Program-made: the position numbers and the translations under genes | In this document: positions 34,096 to 42,095 of the stretch, piece after piece | Position numbering within the stretch: the first letter of the stretch is position 1 | Layout: the number at the start of each line of letters is the position of its first letter | Notes under the pieces: model-generated | Told to the model about the DNA's origin: nothing | Database searches by the model: none | What the model saw: the letters and a program-made list of their open reading frames with translations, nothing else | DNA from: Acidobacteriota bacterium | GTDB lineage: Bacteria > Acidobacteriota > Terriglobia > Terriglobales > Acidobacteriaceae | Length of the DNA stretch: 44,845 nt | Reading direction: 5' to 3' | Assembly: GCA_003225075.1 (NCBI GenBank) | Contig: QIAP01000060.1 | Coordinates: forward strand, 1 to 44,845

Positions 34096-34835
34096 ACCTG
34101 CGCGCCCGCCTTACGTCTCTGCCGCACTATCTCATAGAGCATGACTCCCGCTGCCACCGATACGTTTAACGACGCCACTTTGCCCAACATTGGAATTGAA
34201 ACCAGGAAGTCGCACTTTCTCCGCACCAGATCGTGTATGCCTTTGCCTTCGGCGCCCAGGACGACGGCACAATCCATGTTGTAGTCGAGAGTGTCATAGG
34301 TCTGTGAGCCGCGCTCATCCAGTCCCACGATCCAGAGGTTCTTCGCCTTCAATTCCTCGACGGTACGCGCAATGTTCGTTACTCTCGCGATCGGCAGGTG
34401 TTCGCTGGCTCCCGCAGAAGATTTGGCGACGATCGACGTGACTCCTGCAGCGCGGCGCTCAGGAATGACGACTCCATCCGCTCCTGCGGCATCGGCAGTC
34501 CGAAGAACCGCTCCAAGATTGTGCGGATCTTCTACTCCGTCGAGCACCACGATCAGTGAATGTTGCCCCCGCTTTGCCTCAATGACATCTTCAAGGTCGT
34601 TGTATTGTTTCGCAGACGTGACCGCCACCACGCCCTGGTGCGCTCCGTTTCCCGCCATGCGATCTAATTCCGGCCGTGGCAGAAAACGCACCGCAATACC
34701 AACCTTGCGGCATTCATCCACAACTCGCTGCAGCCGCAAGTCATGCCGCTCCTTGGCCACGCCGACCCATTGGAATGCTCGCCCGCGTGCTTTCAAAGCT
34801 TCAGCGACAGCGTTAATGCCGTAGATAAAATTCAT
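34092..34835 (-). CDS. rlmB: 23S rRNA 2'-O-ribose methyltransferase, RlmB type
   Basis: A 247-residue SPOUT-class methyltransferase that likely methylates the 2'-hydroxyl of G2251 in 23S rRNA using S-adenosylmethionine. The N-terminal substrate-binding domain begins NFIYGINAVAEALKARGRAF. The SPOUT motifs are DPHNLGAVLRTADAAGADGV, VLGAEGKGIHDLVRRKCDF and IPMLGKVASLNVSVAAGVML, which form the trefoil knot. It is the first gene of the minus-strand operon and is translationally coupled to the peptidase gene by overlap. The link between rRNA modification and an exported peptidase is unexpected. Confidence 0.94.
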   Translation of the reverse strand: MNFIYGINAVAEALKARGRAFQWVGVAKERHDLRLQRVVDECRKVGIAVRFLPRPELDRMAGNGAHQGVVAVTSAKQYNDLEDVIEAKRGQHSLIVVLDGVEDPHNLGAVLRTADAAGADGVVIPERRAAGVTSIVAKSSAGASEHLPIARVTNIARTVEELKAKNLWIVGLDERGSQTYDTLDYNMDCAVVLGAEGKGIHDLVRRKCDFLVSIPMLGKVASLNVSVAAGVMLYEIVRQRRKAGAQV

Positions 34836-34968
34836 TGCTGATCAGTTTACTGCCTGACGCCTCCGCAATGCGAAGCCAGCAGGCGTCCTGAAACAGGCAG
34901 TTGTCATCATGAGCCAATGATCGATGTTCTCTCATCAAATGCTAGACTGAAGAGTTTCGGAGGCGACT

Positions 34969-36150
34969 TTGCAGGACGTCTACATCCTCTCTGCGGTGCG
35001 CACACCCATCGGCAAGTTCGGAGGCTCGCTGGGCTCCATGACTGCCGCTGATATGGGTGTGGTCGCTGCCAAAGCCGCGATGGAGCGTGCCGGAGTGCAA
35101 CCGCCCCAGATCGAAGAAACCATTTTTGGCAACGCTCGCCAAGCTGGCGGCGGCCCGAATCCCGCGCGCCAGATTTCCGTCCGCAGTGGCATTCCCCGGG
35201 AAGTTCCCGCATACACCGTGAACAAGGCGTGCGCCTCAGGGATGAAGTCAATCGCCCTGGCTTACCAGGAAATTGCGACTGGCAATCTGGATTGCGTGCT
35301 GGCCGGCGGCGCGGAGTCTATGTCTCGGCTGCCCTACTACCTCGACGGGGCGCGGTGGGGTTATCGCCTCGGCAATCAGGAACTAGTGGACGGCATGTAC
35401 CGTGATGGGTTTTTCTGCCCGCTGGCCAAAATGGTGATGGGGGAAACCGCCGAGGTGTTGGCGGAGCAATACAAGATCACTCGCGATGAACAGGACCAGT
35501 TCGCTTTGTGCTCTCAGACCCGCACTGCTCGTGCTCTCGCGAGCGGTCGCTTCGAAGCGGAACTCGTTCCCGTAATGCTTGAAAGCAAGAAGGGCACGCA
35601 CATTTTTGGTCGTGATGAACATCCATTCGACGGCGCTAGTGTGGAGAAACTGGCCAAGCTTCCGCCGGTATTTTCCGAGACCGGGACTATCACGGCGGGT
35701 AATTCTTCAGGCATTACGGACGGTGCCGCAGCCGTGATCGTCGCCAGCGCAGAGTTTGTGAAGAACAATAATCTCAAACCGCTGGCCCACATTTTAGCCG
35801 TTACTTCGGCCGGTGTAGATCCGCTCGTGATGGGTATTGGTCCGGTTCCTGCCCTGCGAAAAATGGAGAAAAGACACAATCTCAAACTCACGGACTTCGA
35901 TCTCATCGAACTCAACGAGGCGTTCGCGGCACAAGTCCTCGCCTGCGATAGAGAACTCCACATGGATCGCGACAAGCTTAACGTAAACGGGGGGGCAATC
36001 GCACTGGGACATCCGATTGGCTGCACCGGTACCCGCATTACGGTTACACTGCTTCACGAAATGCTGAAGCGCAAGTCGAAGCGGGGGGTGGCAACCCTTT
36101 GCGTGAGCGGCGGGATGGGGATGGCTTTGGCGCTGGAGAATGTAACGTAA
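34969..36150 (+). CDS. Acetyl-CoA C-acetyltransferase (thiolase)
   Basis: A 393-residue thiolase that condenses or cleaves acetoacetyl-CoA. The start is TTG at 34969, five bases after GGAGG, and gives the family N-terminus QDVYILSAVRTPIGKFGGS. The acyl-accepting Cys is Cys88 in VNKACASGMKS. The general bases are His in GGAIALGHPIGCTGTR and Cys in LCVSGGMGMAL. Among thiolases the length and motif set fit the biosynthetic AtoB/PhaA type. No other beta-oxidation or PHB genes are adjacent. Its 3' end is followed by an imperfect hairpin (36162-36180, TGGTAGC/GCTGCCA). Confidence 0.93.
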   Translation: MQDVYILSAVRTPIGKFGGSLGSMTAADMGVVAAKAAMERAGVQPPQIEETIFGNARQAGGGPNPARQISVRSGIPREVPAYTVNKACASGMKSIALAYQEIATGNLDCVLAGGAESMSRLPYYLDGARWGYRLGNQELVDGMYRDGFFCPLAKMVMGETAEVLAEQYKITRDEQDQFALCSQTRTARALASGRFEAELVPVMLESKKGTHIFGRDEHPFDGASVEKLAKLPPVFSETGTITAGNSSGITDGAAAVIVASAEFVKNNNLKPLAHILAVTSAGVDPLVMGIGPVPALRKMEKRHNLKLTDFDLIELNEAFAAQVLACDRELHMDRDKLNVNGGAIALGHPIGCTGTRITVTLLHEMLKRKSKRGVATLCVSGGMGMALALENVT

Positions 36151-36224
36151 ATTGCCGACATTGGTAGCCCAGGGCTGCCAGCCGCTATACTTTGGTAGTC
36201 TCACGCATTGTTGGCGGAGCTCTG

Positions 36225-37004
36225 ATGCCTTTATCTGCCGTAATTGTGGACGACGAACAGTTGGCCCGTGACGAGCTTGCATATCTACTGAAGGATGTCG
36301 GCGACATCAACGTCGTCGCCCAGGGAAAGAATGGCGTCGAAGCGGTTAACCTCATTCGCGAGCATAACCCCGATCTGGTATTTCTTGACGTCCAGATGCC
36401 GGGCCTCGACGGATTCGGGGTCATCAAGAAGTTGCTCGACAGGAAAGTACCGCTTCCGAAAATCGTATTCGCCACCGCTTTCGATCAATACGCGGTAAAG
36501 GCATTCGAAGTGAATGCGGTTGATTATCTCTTAAAACCTTTCGATAAGAAGCGAGTGCTGCAATCAGTGCAAAAGGCTCGGGCTAAGCTGGAATCGAGCG
36601 CCACGTCCAGCGACAAGTTGGAAACGCTGGTACGCATGCTGGAATCCCAGAAGCCGCAGACCTCGAAAATCCTCATCAAGGCTACCGGAAGGCTTTTTCT
36701 GGTGGACCAGAAGGATATCTGTTATGCCTCCATCGAAGATGGCGTGATCAGCGTGGCCACTAGTGGTCCAGCCGGTATGGAAGGCCAGTCCAACTGCCGC
36801 ACCCTTGAAGAGTTATTGGACAGTCTTGATCCGAACTTGTTCTGGCGTGCTCATCGCTCCTACTTGGTCAACATCAATCGCATCAAGGAAGTGGTCCCGT
36901 GGTTCAAGAGCTCGTATCAGTTGCGTATGGATGATAAGAAGCAGACGGAGATCCCGGTTAGCCGCGCCCAAACTCGGCGGTTACGTGAATTGTTCGGGCT
37001 CTGA
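36225..37004 (+). CDS. LytTR-family response regulator
   Basis: A 259-residue two-component regulator. The receiver domain (about residues 1-120) carries the acidic pair in AVIVDDEQLARDE, the phospho-acceptor Asp55 in LVFLDVQMPG, and Lys in YLLKPFDKKR. After a linker, the LytTR DNA-binding domain (about residues 145-259) is marked by FWRAHRSYLVNINRIKEVVP and the closing SSYQLRMDDKKQTEIPVSRA. It should bind DNA as a transcription regulator. I place the start at the ATG at 36225, with GGAG six bases upstream; the frame extends to 36192. A likely -10, TATACT (36186-36191), lies just before. The histidine kinase at 37466-38607 lies convergently downstream, but its HisKA_3 type is normally paired with NarL-like regulators. 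Confidence 0.93.
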   Translation: MPLSAVIVDDEQLARDELAYLLKDVGDINVVAQGKNGVEAVNLIREHNPDLVFLDVQMPGLDGFGVIKKLLDRKVPLPKIVFATAFDQYAVKAFEVNAVDYLLKPFDKKRVLQSVQKARAKLESSATSSDKLETLVRMLESQKPQTSKILIKATGRLFLVDQKDICYASIEDGVISVATSGPAGMEGQSNCRTLEELLDSLDPNLFWRAHRSYLVNINRIKEVVPWFKSSYQLRMDDKKQTEIPVSRAQTRRLRELFGL

Positions 37005-37088
37005 ATCGCAACTAGCCCCCTGGCGATGCTTCAAGCACATCGCGACTCGCCTTTTCGAACCTTCACAACGTTTTCTAACGCGACATCC

Positions 37089-37445
37089 TCATCGCCTGGG
37101 GCCGCTTTCTCCGAGGGCCGTCAATTCTTGTAAAGCATCGGTTAGAAGACGACGCTCGTCCTTCGCTACATTGGGATCGGGCGGCAATTCTTGTACTCGC
37201 CTTAAAATAGCTTTCTGCGGCTCGTCAATCCGTTGCCGGCGCTCACCGGGATCGACCTCCCCAAGAGCGGCCTGGTACAGTGCTGCCCACCAATTGTTAC
37301 TGGTCGCGGCTGAGGATCGTGGTTCCTGAAGCTGACCGTCATGCTCGGGCTGGGAATTTTGACCTTCGGGATCCGCCCTTGCGGTACTCCTGGTCGTGGG
37401 ATTTAGCTTTCCAGTCAGACAATCGAATGAATTGGCCCGTTGCAA
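37089..37445 (-). CDS. Small acidobacterial-type protein after the kinase
   Basis: Up to 118 residues, from a TTG at 37445, 20 bases after the kinase stop. The convincing part is the C-terminal 70 residues, from NNWWAALYQAALGEVDPGER through DEPQKAILRRVQELPPDPNV to DERRLLTDALQELTALGE. This helical pattern recurs in small uncharacterised acidobacterial proteins as I remember them. The first 45 residues look less like protein, so the real start may differ, or there may be a second frameshift here. The ORF is on the same strand as the kinase and probably cotranscribed. No function can be given. Confidence 0.55.
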   Translation of the reverse strand: MQRANSFDCLTGKLNPTTRSTARADPEGQNSQPEHDGQLQEPRSSAATSNNWWAALYQAALGEVDPGERRQRIDEPQKAILRRVQELPPDPNVAKDERRLLTDALQELTALGESGPRR

Positions 37446-37465
37446 ATATCATTTGTTTCCATAGT

Positions 37466-37960
37466 TCATAACTTCCCATTGCGACTTGGCCTGACCAACT
37501 TCTGATACAGAGGTATTCGGGCACTAACCACAGTGCCGCTACTATCAGATTGAATCTCGAACACCCCACGCAATTCGTGAATACGTTCTCGCATGCTCGA
37601 TACTCCGACGCCTCCACCAATGTTAGTCTGGAGCCGTTGTAACTCTTCAGCAGGTATACCTTGGCCGTGGTCCTGAACCACCAGCGATACCCGATCGCTC
37701 TTCCGCTCCAGGTAAACGTCCACTACTGAGGTGTGAGCATGACGGTAAGCGTTGCTCAAGGCCTCCTGCAAGATACGAAACAGCGCAATTTCAACACGCA
37801 CCCGCATCCGTTCCTGCTCTGGGGTGCAATTCACGTTCACCTGAATACCGCTGCGCTGACTGAAACCCTTCACATACCACCGAGCTGCTGACGCAAATCC
37901 TTTCTCGTCCAGCAAGGGGGGTGCAGCAGATGGGAGATCGTCCGTGTTTTCGAGATGCAT
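37466..37960 (-). CDS. Sensor histidine kinase, C-terminal ATPase part (frameshifted)
   Basis: Frame holding the ATPase half of a histidine kinase that begins in the overlapping frame at 38607. Coding sequence proper starts after the six-base run at 37921-37916, at PPLLDEKGFASAARWYVKGF. It then shows the N box RILQEALSNAYRHAHTSVVD, the G1 region LVVQDHGQGIPAEELQR, and the G2 region GGVGVSSMRERIHELRGVFE. The ATG at 37960 lies inside the other frame, so it is probably not a natural start. Adding one base in the run joins both halves into one kinase of about 380 residues. No separate function is expected for this part. Confidence 0.7.
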   Translation of the reverse strand: MHLENTDDLPSAAPPLLDEKGFASAARWYVKGFSQRSGIQVNVNCTPEQERMRVRVEIALFRILQEALSNAYRHAHTSVVDVYLERKSDRVSLVVQDHGQGIPAEELQRLQTNIGGGVGVSSMRERIHELRGVFEIQSDSSGTVVSARIPLYQKLVRPSRNGKL

Positions 37961-38607
37961 TGTTCCAGCAGGTCAACTGATTGTGCTAAGAGCGACTCCC
38001 GGTCAGCTGGCTTACAGCGGGGCCGGCTAAGAAGTCCCAAATTCATTTTTAGGGCGGCATGATTTTGGTTGACGGAATCGTGCAGCTCGCGTGCAACCCG
38101 GCGTTGTTCTGTGTCTCTTATACGAAGTAGCCTACTAGTCAGACTAGGAGCTGATTGTCCCAGCCTTTTCCGATTAGTGACTTCTACAACAACGACTCCA
38201 AGTTGCCTCACCGTACCGGTGGCATCCCTCAGGGGAACGCAGTTGTCAATCCAGTGACCAACTTCGGTTCGGGACGGCAGCTTCGCAGTAATTTCGAACT
38301 GCAACCTTTGTCCGGTAGTCAACACGTGCTCAAAAGCAGGTTCCACTCTTTCGGCGATGGCATCTCCGAAGACTTGGCGGACTGTCTTGCCCAGATGGGC
38401 ATCGGCCGGGATACCATTGATTTCGACGAGAGCCTGGTTGACGGCTTGATAGCGTAGCTGGTTGTCGAAGATGGCAAACCCCACGGTCGGAGTACTGGAA
38501 AAGGCGGCCAACAGCTGTTCAGGCTCGCTGAAAACCTCGGATGCGGCGAACTGTCCCCAATCGCATGCGAGTTGAGCCGCCTTATTCGTCATACTGATGC
38601 TCCTCAA
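37870..38607 (-). CDS. Sensor histidine kinase, PAS and phospho-acceptor part (frameshifted)
   Basis: Residues 1-245 in this frame. A PAS domain (about residues 30-145, from EQLLAAFSSTPTVGFAIFDN to VRQLGVVVVEVTNRKRL) is followed by the HisKA_3 dimerisation segment RRVARELHDSVNQNHAALKM with the phospho-acceptor His176. The true coding sequence leaves this frame near 37916-37921 after ISHLLHPP; the remaining CWTRKDLRQQLGGM is out of frame. No membrane segments are present, so the sensor is cytoplasmic and the PAS domain would sense an internal signal. Intact, it would autophosphorylate and pass phosphate to a regulator, usually NarL-like. Here it is broken, by mutation or by sequencing error. 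Confidence 0.75.
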   Translation of the reverse strand: MRSISMTNKAAQLACDWGQFAASEVFSEPEQLLAAFSSTPTVGFAIFDNQLRYQAVNQALVEINGIPADAHLGKTVRQVFGDAIAERVEPAFEHVLTTGQRLQFEITAKLPSRTEVGHWIDNCVPLRDATGTVRQLGVVVVEVTNRKRLGQSAPSLTSRLLRIRDTEQRRVARELHDSVNQNHAALKMNLGLLSRPRCKPADRESLLAQSVDLLEQCISKTRTISHLLHPPCWTRKDLRQQLGGM

Positions 38608-39178
38608 AACTAGGCGTCATCTGATTTAATCGATGAATAAAGAAAAGGCGTAATGCAAAGCTATTCCTTTGTCCCTTTCGACATCGTCGAGGAAGGAGCT
38701 GGCGATTTCGAATGCGACCAGGGTTACACAGGGTTCCACAGATTCGCGAAACAGGCGTTTGCGACCAACGTGAACCGCTATGAAGTCTACTATCTCAGCC
38801 GGACTCTCATAAGGGCTAGAATCTACTACGAGATCCAAGTGGCTCTTCGAAGCCGAGCGCATTCGCAACAAACTTTCCGAATATGAAGACGTGGGGGGAT
38901 GGCGCGCTTTCGTTCATGGATTGTTGCACGATCATAATTCTTTACAGTCTTTTTGCAAGGCTTTTGTCAGCGGAATTCCGAAAAACGTTAATTCTGCCGA
39001 TATTTCGGCAATAATTCACGACATTGTTCCAGCTTTGGCACTCGTCGTCACCCTGAGGGGCCGGTTTCGCAATTTCATTCGGGGTACGTCTAGCTAGAGA
39101 ACTGTTAACGCCGCAACCCAATTTCGACGAGTTCTTCGGTGTCGAAAGTCGCTTTAGCGAGCGCGTACAATGTGAGTC
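38608..39178. other. Possible degraded coding stretch
   Basis: About 570 bases with no intact gene. A plus-strand frame at 38653-38886 (77 codons, AAAAGG upstream) reads protein-like up to about NRYEVYYLSRTLIRARIYYE. The neighbouring frame from about 38813 to 38945 then reads WLFEAERIRNKLSEYEDVGG WRAFVHGLLHDH, also protein-like. A single shift near 38835 would join them, so this may be a frameshifted remnant. A minus-strand frame (38626-38871) covers the same bases and is less convincing. I do not recognise a family. Confidence 0.3.
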
Positions 39179-39421
39179 ATGGCCCGCGGGTGGGAAAGCA
39201 AGTCCGTCGAAGCACAAATGGAAGCTGCGGCCGAGATCACGCTGCCTCGCAAAACACCTCTGAGCCCCGAAGCAGTGGCGACACTGCATCGTAAAGACGG
39301 TCTGCTTCTTTCGCGCAAGCACGTGCTGCAACAACTTCAAGCCAGCCATAATCCCAGGCATCGCCAGATGCTGGAACAGGCTTTGGCGGATATCGACCAT
39401 CAACTGGAGAAATTAGTTTGA
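39179..39421 (+). CDS. Small conserved charged helical protein
   Basis: An 80-residue protein starting MARGWESKSVEAQMEAAAEI, then SLRPL-like SPEAVATLHRKDGLLLSRKH and the helical RHRQMLEQALADIDHQLEKL. It is mostly helical and charged, with no signal or membrane segment, so it is likely cytoplasmic. The opening ARGWESKSVE is, as I recall it, a recurring motif in acidobacterial small proteins of unknown function, so I take it as a real gene. It lies upstream of purS with a 170-base gap that contains the purS promoter. Confidence 0.7.
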   Translation: MARGWESKSVEAQMEAAAEITLPRKTPLSPEAVATLHRKDGLLLSRKHVLQQLQASHNPRHRQMLEQALADIDHQLEKLV

Positions 39422-39555
39422 CGACGGGAGATAACGGATTCGGACCGGTGCCGCCTGAACAAAGCTCTTTCTCCTGGCCTCTCTTTAGATTTTCAAATTC
39501 GCTGAAGCCGCGGGTGAACTACCCAAAGTGCAACTACTTCAGAGACGCTGACTCT

Positions 39556-39585
39556 CTGAAAGAGTGTTTCCACCTGACGTATAAT
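39556..39585 (+). promoter_or_regulatory. Likely purS promoter giving an almost leaderless message
   Basis: CTGAAA (39556-39561) and a perfect TATAAT (39580-39585) are 18 bases apart. The purS ATG is at 39595, only 9 bases after the TATAAT. Transcription would begin at or a few bases before the start codon, and no Shine-Dalgarno sequence is present. This suggests a leaderless mRNA. Confidence 0.5.
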
Positions 39586-39594
39586 AAAGTCCCC

Positions 39595-39840
39595 ATGAAA
39601 GCCTATGTGTACGTTTCGCTCAAGAAGAGCGTTTTGGATCCCCAAGGTAAGACCATCCAAGGCGCCCTGAAAAAGATGGGCTACAAGGGTCTGGAGGACG
39701 TTCGCCAGGGCAAATATTTTGAGATCGCTTTGGATGGCGACTTGACTCGGACGGAAGCCCAGGCGGAAGTCGAACGCATGGCCCGAGAGGTCCTCACCAA
39801 CCCAGTTATTGAAGAGTTTCGTTTCTCCCTCGAAGATTAA
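39595..39840 (+). CDS. purS: Phosphoribosylformylglycinamidine synthase, PurS subunit
   Basis: An 81-residue protein matching PurS, the small subunit that joins PurL and PurQ to form the FGAM synthase complex of purine synthesis. Recognisable parts are KAYVYVSLKKSVLDPQGKTI, GALKKMGYKGLEDVRQGKYF and MAREVLTNPVIEEFRFSLED. The open frame runs back to 39418, but only from 39595 does it match the family. No purQ or purL is adjacent, whereas purS is usually next to them. The product is cytoplasmic. A stem TTACCC/GGGTAA (39864-39881) follows the stop. Confidence 0.9.
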   Translation: MKAYVYVSLKKSVLDPQGKTIQGALKKMGYKGLEDVRQGKYFEIALDGDLTRTEAQAEVERMAREVLTNPVIEEFRFSLED

Positions 39841-39863
39841 CTCTCCGGTTGCTGGTGAGTGAT

Positions 39864-39903
39864 TTACCCTTGCTCGGGTAAGACGCATCCTTCATTAGCA
39901 AGG
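39864..39903 (+). promoter_or_regulatory. Two mutually exclusive hairpins before glmS
   Basis: TTACCC (39864-39869) pairs with GGGTAA (39876-39881). CCTTGCT (39868-39874) can instead pair with AGCAAGG (39897-39903). The first stem's 5' arm and loop overlap the second stem's 5' arm, so the two folds exclude each other. It could be a purS terminator or an attenuator-like switch for glmS. GAGGAG at 39931-39936 is the glmS ribosome binding site. No ribozyme core of the glmS type is seen. Confidence 0.3.
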
Positions 39904-39944
39904 AAGCTTTCGCTAGACCCAGCCGAAAATGAGGAGTCGTCGCT

Positions 39945-41819
39945 ATGTGCGGAATCGTGGGATACGTTGGTAAAAAGCGCGTTGTTCCGGTGATCATTGA
40001 TGGCTTGAAGCGGCTCGAGTACCGTGGTTATGACTCGGCCGGCATTGCAGTTGCGGGGAATGGCGCCGGCTTGCAAATCCGCCGCGCCGAAGGCAAGCTG
40101 CGCAACCTGGAAGAAGTTATCCGGCTGAAGCCTCTCGATGGAACCTATGGCATTGGACATACCCGCTGGGCTACCCACGGACGGCCTACCGAGGAGAACG
40201 CGCACCCTCACCGTGACTGCACCGGGCAAGTCGTCGTCGTACATAACGGTATCATCGAGAACTACCTGTTTCTGAAGAAAAAACTGATCGAAGAAGGCCA
40301 TAAGTTCACGACCGAGACGGATACCGAGGTTATCGCCCACCTCGTTGAAAAGTATTTCCTCAAGACCGGCAACGGACACCGGCCGGCCCTCGAAGAAGCC
40401 GTGCGCAAGGCGGTGCGGGAACTCACGGGCGTTTTCGCCCTGGCGGTAATTGCCGTCGAGGAGCCAAACAAGATCGTGGCTGCGCGCAACGGTCCGCCCG
40501 CAGTAATCGGTCTCGGGAAAGACGAGTACTTTGTTGCTTCCGACGTGCCGGCCATTCTCTACCACACGCGTGATCTGTTCTTCCTTGCCGACGGTGATCT
40601 GGCCGTAATTACGCCGGAAGGTGTCCAACTCAGCGACTTCAACGGCCAACCGATCGTGCGCCAAGTGCAGCACGTGACCTGGGACCCGATCATGGCCGAA
40701 AAGGGCGGCTTCAAGCACTTCATGCTCAAGGAAATCTACGAGCAGCCGCGCGCCGTCAGGGACACCACGCTCGGACGGGTCTCACAAGACACCGGCCACG
40801 TATTCCTCGACGAAATGGAAATCACTGAAGCCGAATTCTGCGCGGTGAAGAAGATCAACATTGCGGCCTGCGGTACGAGTTGGCACGCCGGGCAGGCAGG
40901 TAAGTTCATGATCGAGAGCCTGGCTCGTGTTCCGGTTGAAGTGGATTACGCCAGCGAATGGCGGTATCGTGACCCGATTCTCGGCCAAGATACGATCACG
41001 TTGCTCATCTCGCAGTCGGGCGAAACCGCAGACACCATCGCCGCGCAGCGTGAAGCCAAAGCCAAAGGCTCCAAGACGCTCGCCATCTGCAACGTCGTCG
41101 GTTCGATGATCACTCGTGAGTCAGCGGGAACCATCTATACCCATGCCGGACCAGAGATTGGTGTGGCCTCAACCAAGGCCTTCACCGCACAACTCACTGC
41201 CCTTTACCTGTTCGCGCTGTACCTGGCGCAACTGCGCGGCGCCATGACTCCCGAGCAGGGGAAGGCCGCGGTGCAGGAACTGACTCGTATTCCTGGCAAG
41301 CTCGAGCATTTGCTCACGCACGAAGAAGAATGTGAAGACCTCGCAAAGGAATACATACGTGCGCAGGATTTTCTATTTCTCGGACGTGGCATTCACTATC
41401 CCATCGCACTGGAAGGGGCGCTGAAGTTGAAAGAGGTCTCTTACATTCACGCCGAGGGCTATCCGGCGGGCGAAATGAAGCATGGCCCGAACGCCCTCAT
41501 TGACGAGAACCTTCCGGTCGTCATTATAGCTACACGCGACCCCAACGATTCAGGGTCAGTCGTCCGCTATGAAAAGACGCTGTCCAACTTAAAGGAAGTG
41601 AAGGCCCGTTCCGGTATCGTGATCGCGCTGGCGACCGAAGGCGATGAGGAAATCAAAGAGGCTGCCGATCACGTGATCTTTATTCCACCCGCACCCGAGG
41701 AATTACTGCCAATTCTGGAAGTCGTCCCACTGCAGCTTTTGGCGTACCACATCGCGGTGCGTCGAGGTTGTGATGTCGATCAACCCAGAAATCTGGCGAA
41801 GTCAGTCACAGTAGAGTAG
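39945..41819 (+). CDS. glmS: Glutamine-fructose-6-phosphate aminotransferase
   Basis: A 624-residue enzyme making glucosamine-6-phosphate from fructose-6-phosphate and glutamine, the first step to UDP-GlcNAc for peptidoglycan and lipopolysaccharide. The N-terminal glutaminase has the nucleophile Cys after Met removal ([14 protein letters not shown]). It also has [14 protein letters not shown] and [13 protein letters not shown]. Two SIS sugar-isomerase domains follow: [18 protein letters not shown] with [16 protein letters not shown], and [20 protein letters not shown] with [18 protein letters not shown]. The C-terminus is [33 protein letters not shown] lies 8 bases before the ATG. It follows purS by about 100 bases. 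Confidence 0.97.
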   Translation: MCGIVGYVGKKRVVPVIIDGLKRLEYRGYDSAGIAVAGNGAGLQIRRAEGKLRNLEEVIRLKPLDGTYGIGHTRWATHGRPTEENAHPHRDCTGQVVVVHNGIIENYLFLKKKLIEEGHKFTTETDTEVIAHLVEKYFLKTGNGHRPALEEAVRKAVRELTGVFALAVIAVEEPNKIVAARNGPPAVIGLGKDEYFVASDVPAILYHTRDLFFLADGDLAVITPEGVQLSDFNGQPIVRQVQHVTWDPIMAEKGGFKHFMLKEIYEQPRAVRDTTLGRVSQDTGHVFLDEMEITEAEFCAVKKINIAACGTSWHAGQAGKFMIESLARVPVEVDYASEWRYRDPILGQDTITLLISQSGETADTIAAQREAKAKGSKTLAICNVVGSMITRESAGTIYTHAGPEIGVASTKAFTAQLTALYLFALYLAQLRGAMTPEQGKAAVQELTRIPGKLEHLLTHEEECEDLAKEYIRAQDFLFLGRGIHYPIALEGALKLKEVSYIHAEGYPAGEMKHGPNALIDENLPVVIIATRDPNDSGSVVRYEKTLSNLKEVKARSGIVIALATEGDEEIKEAADHVIFIPPAPEELLPILEVVPLQLLAYHIAVRRGCDVDQPRNLAKSVTVE

Positions 41820-41993
41820 CTCTCAACTTGCCCAGCTTTTAGTTCTTCATCCGTCGCCCTCATCAGATCGGTCTGCAATCTGGCTCCGCCCCGCAAAAGC
41901 GTATCGGCTGCAACCCACAGAGTTTGAAGGAGTTGCCGACCGCTGATCGTATCTAAATCACTGCAACCGCGAGGCTTGCAGACTCATCTAAAC

Positions 41994-42023
41994 CTTGACA
42001 ACGATGTACTCAAGTTCTATCAT
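41994..42023 (+). promoter_or_regulatory. dnaK promoter overlapping an HspR-type HAIR operator
   Basis: TTGACA (41995-42000) and TATCAT (42018-42023) are separated by exactly 17 bases, an excellent sigma-70 promoter. CTTGACA (41994-42000), a 7-base spacer and ACTCAAG (42008-42014) match 12 of 14 positions of the HspR-associated inverted repeat HAIR, CTTGAGT-N7-ACTCAAG, known from actinobacteria. The operator covers the -35 and the spacer, so a bound HspR would block RNA polymerase. Transcription would start near 42030, giving a leader of about 65 bases to the ATG at 42096. The rest of the gap since glmS (41820-41993) shows nothing else I can support. Confidence 0.6.
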
Positions 42024-42095
42024 ACCGCCGTTGATAGCGGATTCAGTACTCCAAGCTACTATTTATAAAGCACTTAAAGGATCAGGAGGCAGCTT

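Noticed and set aside
39841-39944. glmS ribozyme
   Set aside because: The gap is about 100 bases and lacks the conserved ribozyme core and pseudoknot. Only simple stems are seen.
39864-40718. 284-codon minus-strand frame opposite glmS
   Set aside because: It lies fully against glmS and its leader. It is low-complexity mirrored coding with no recognisable domain.
41820-42095. CIRCE element for HrcA before dnaK
   Set aside because: No TTAGCACTC-N9-GAGTGCTAA repeat is found. The only palindromic signal is the HAIR-like repeat.
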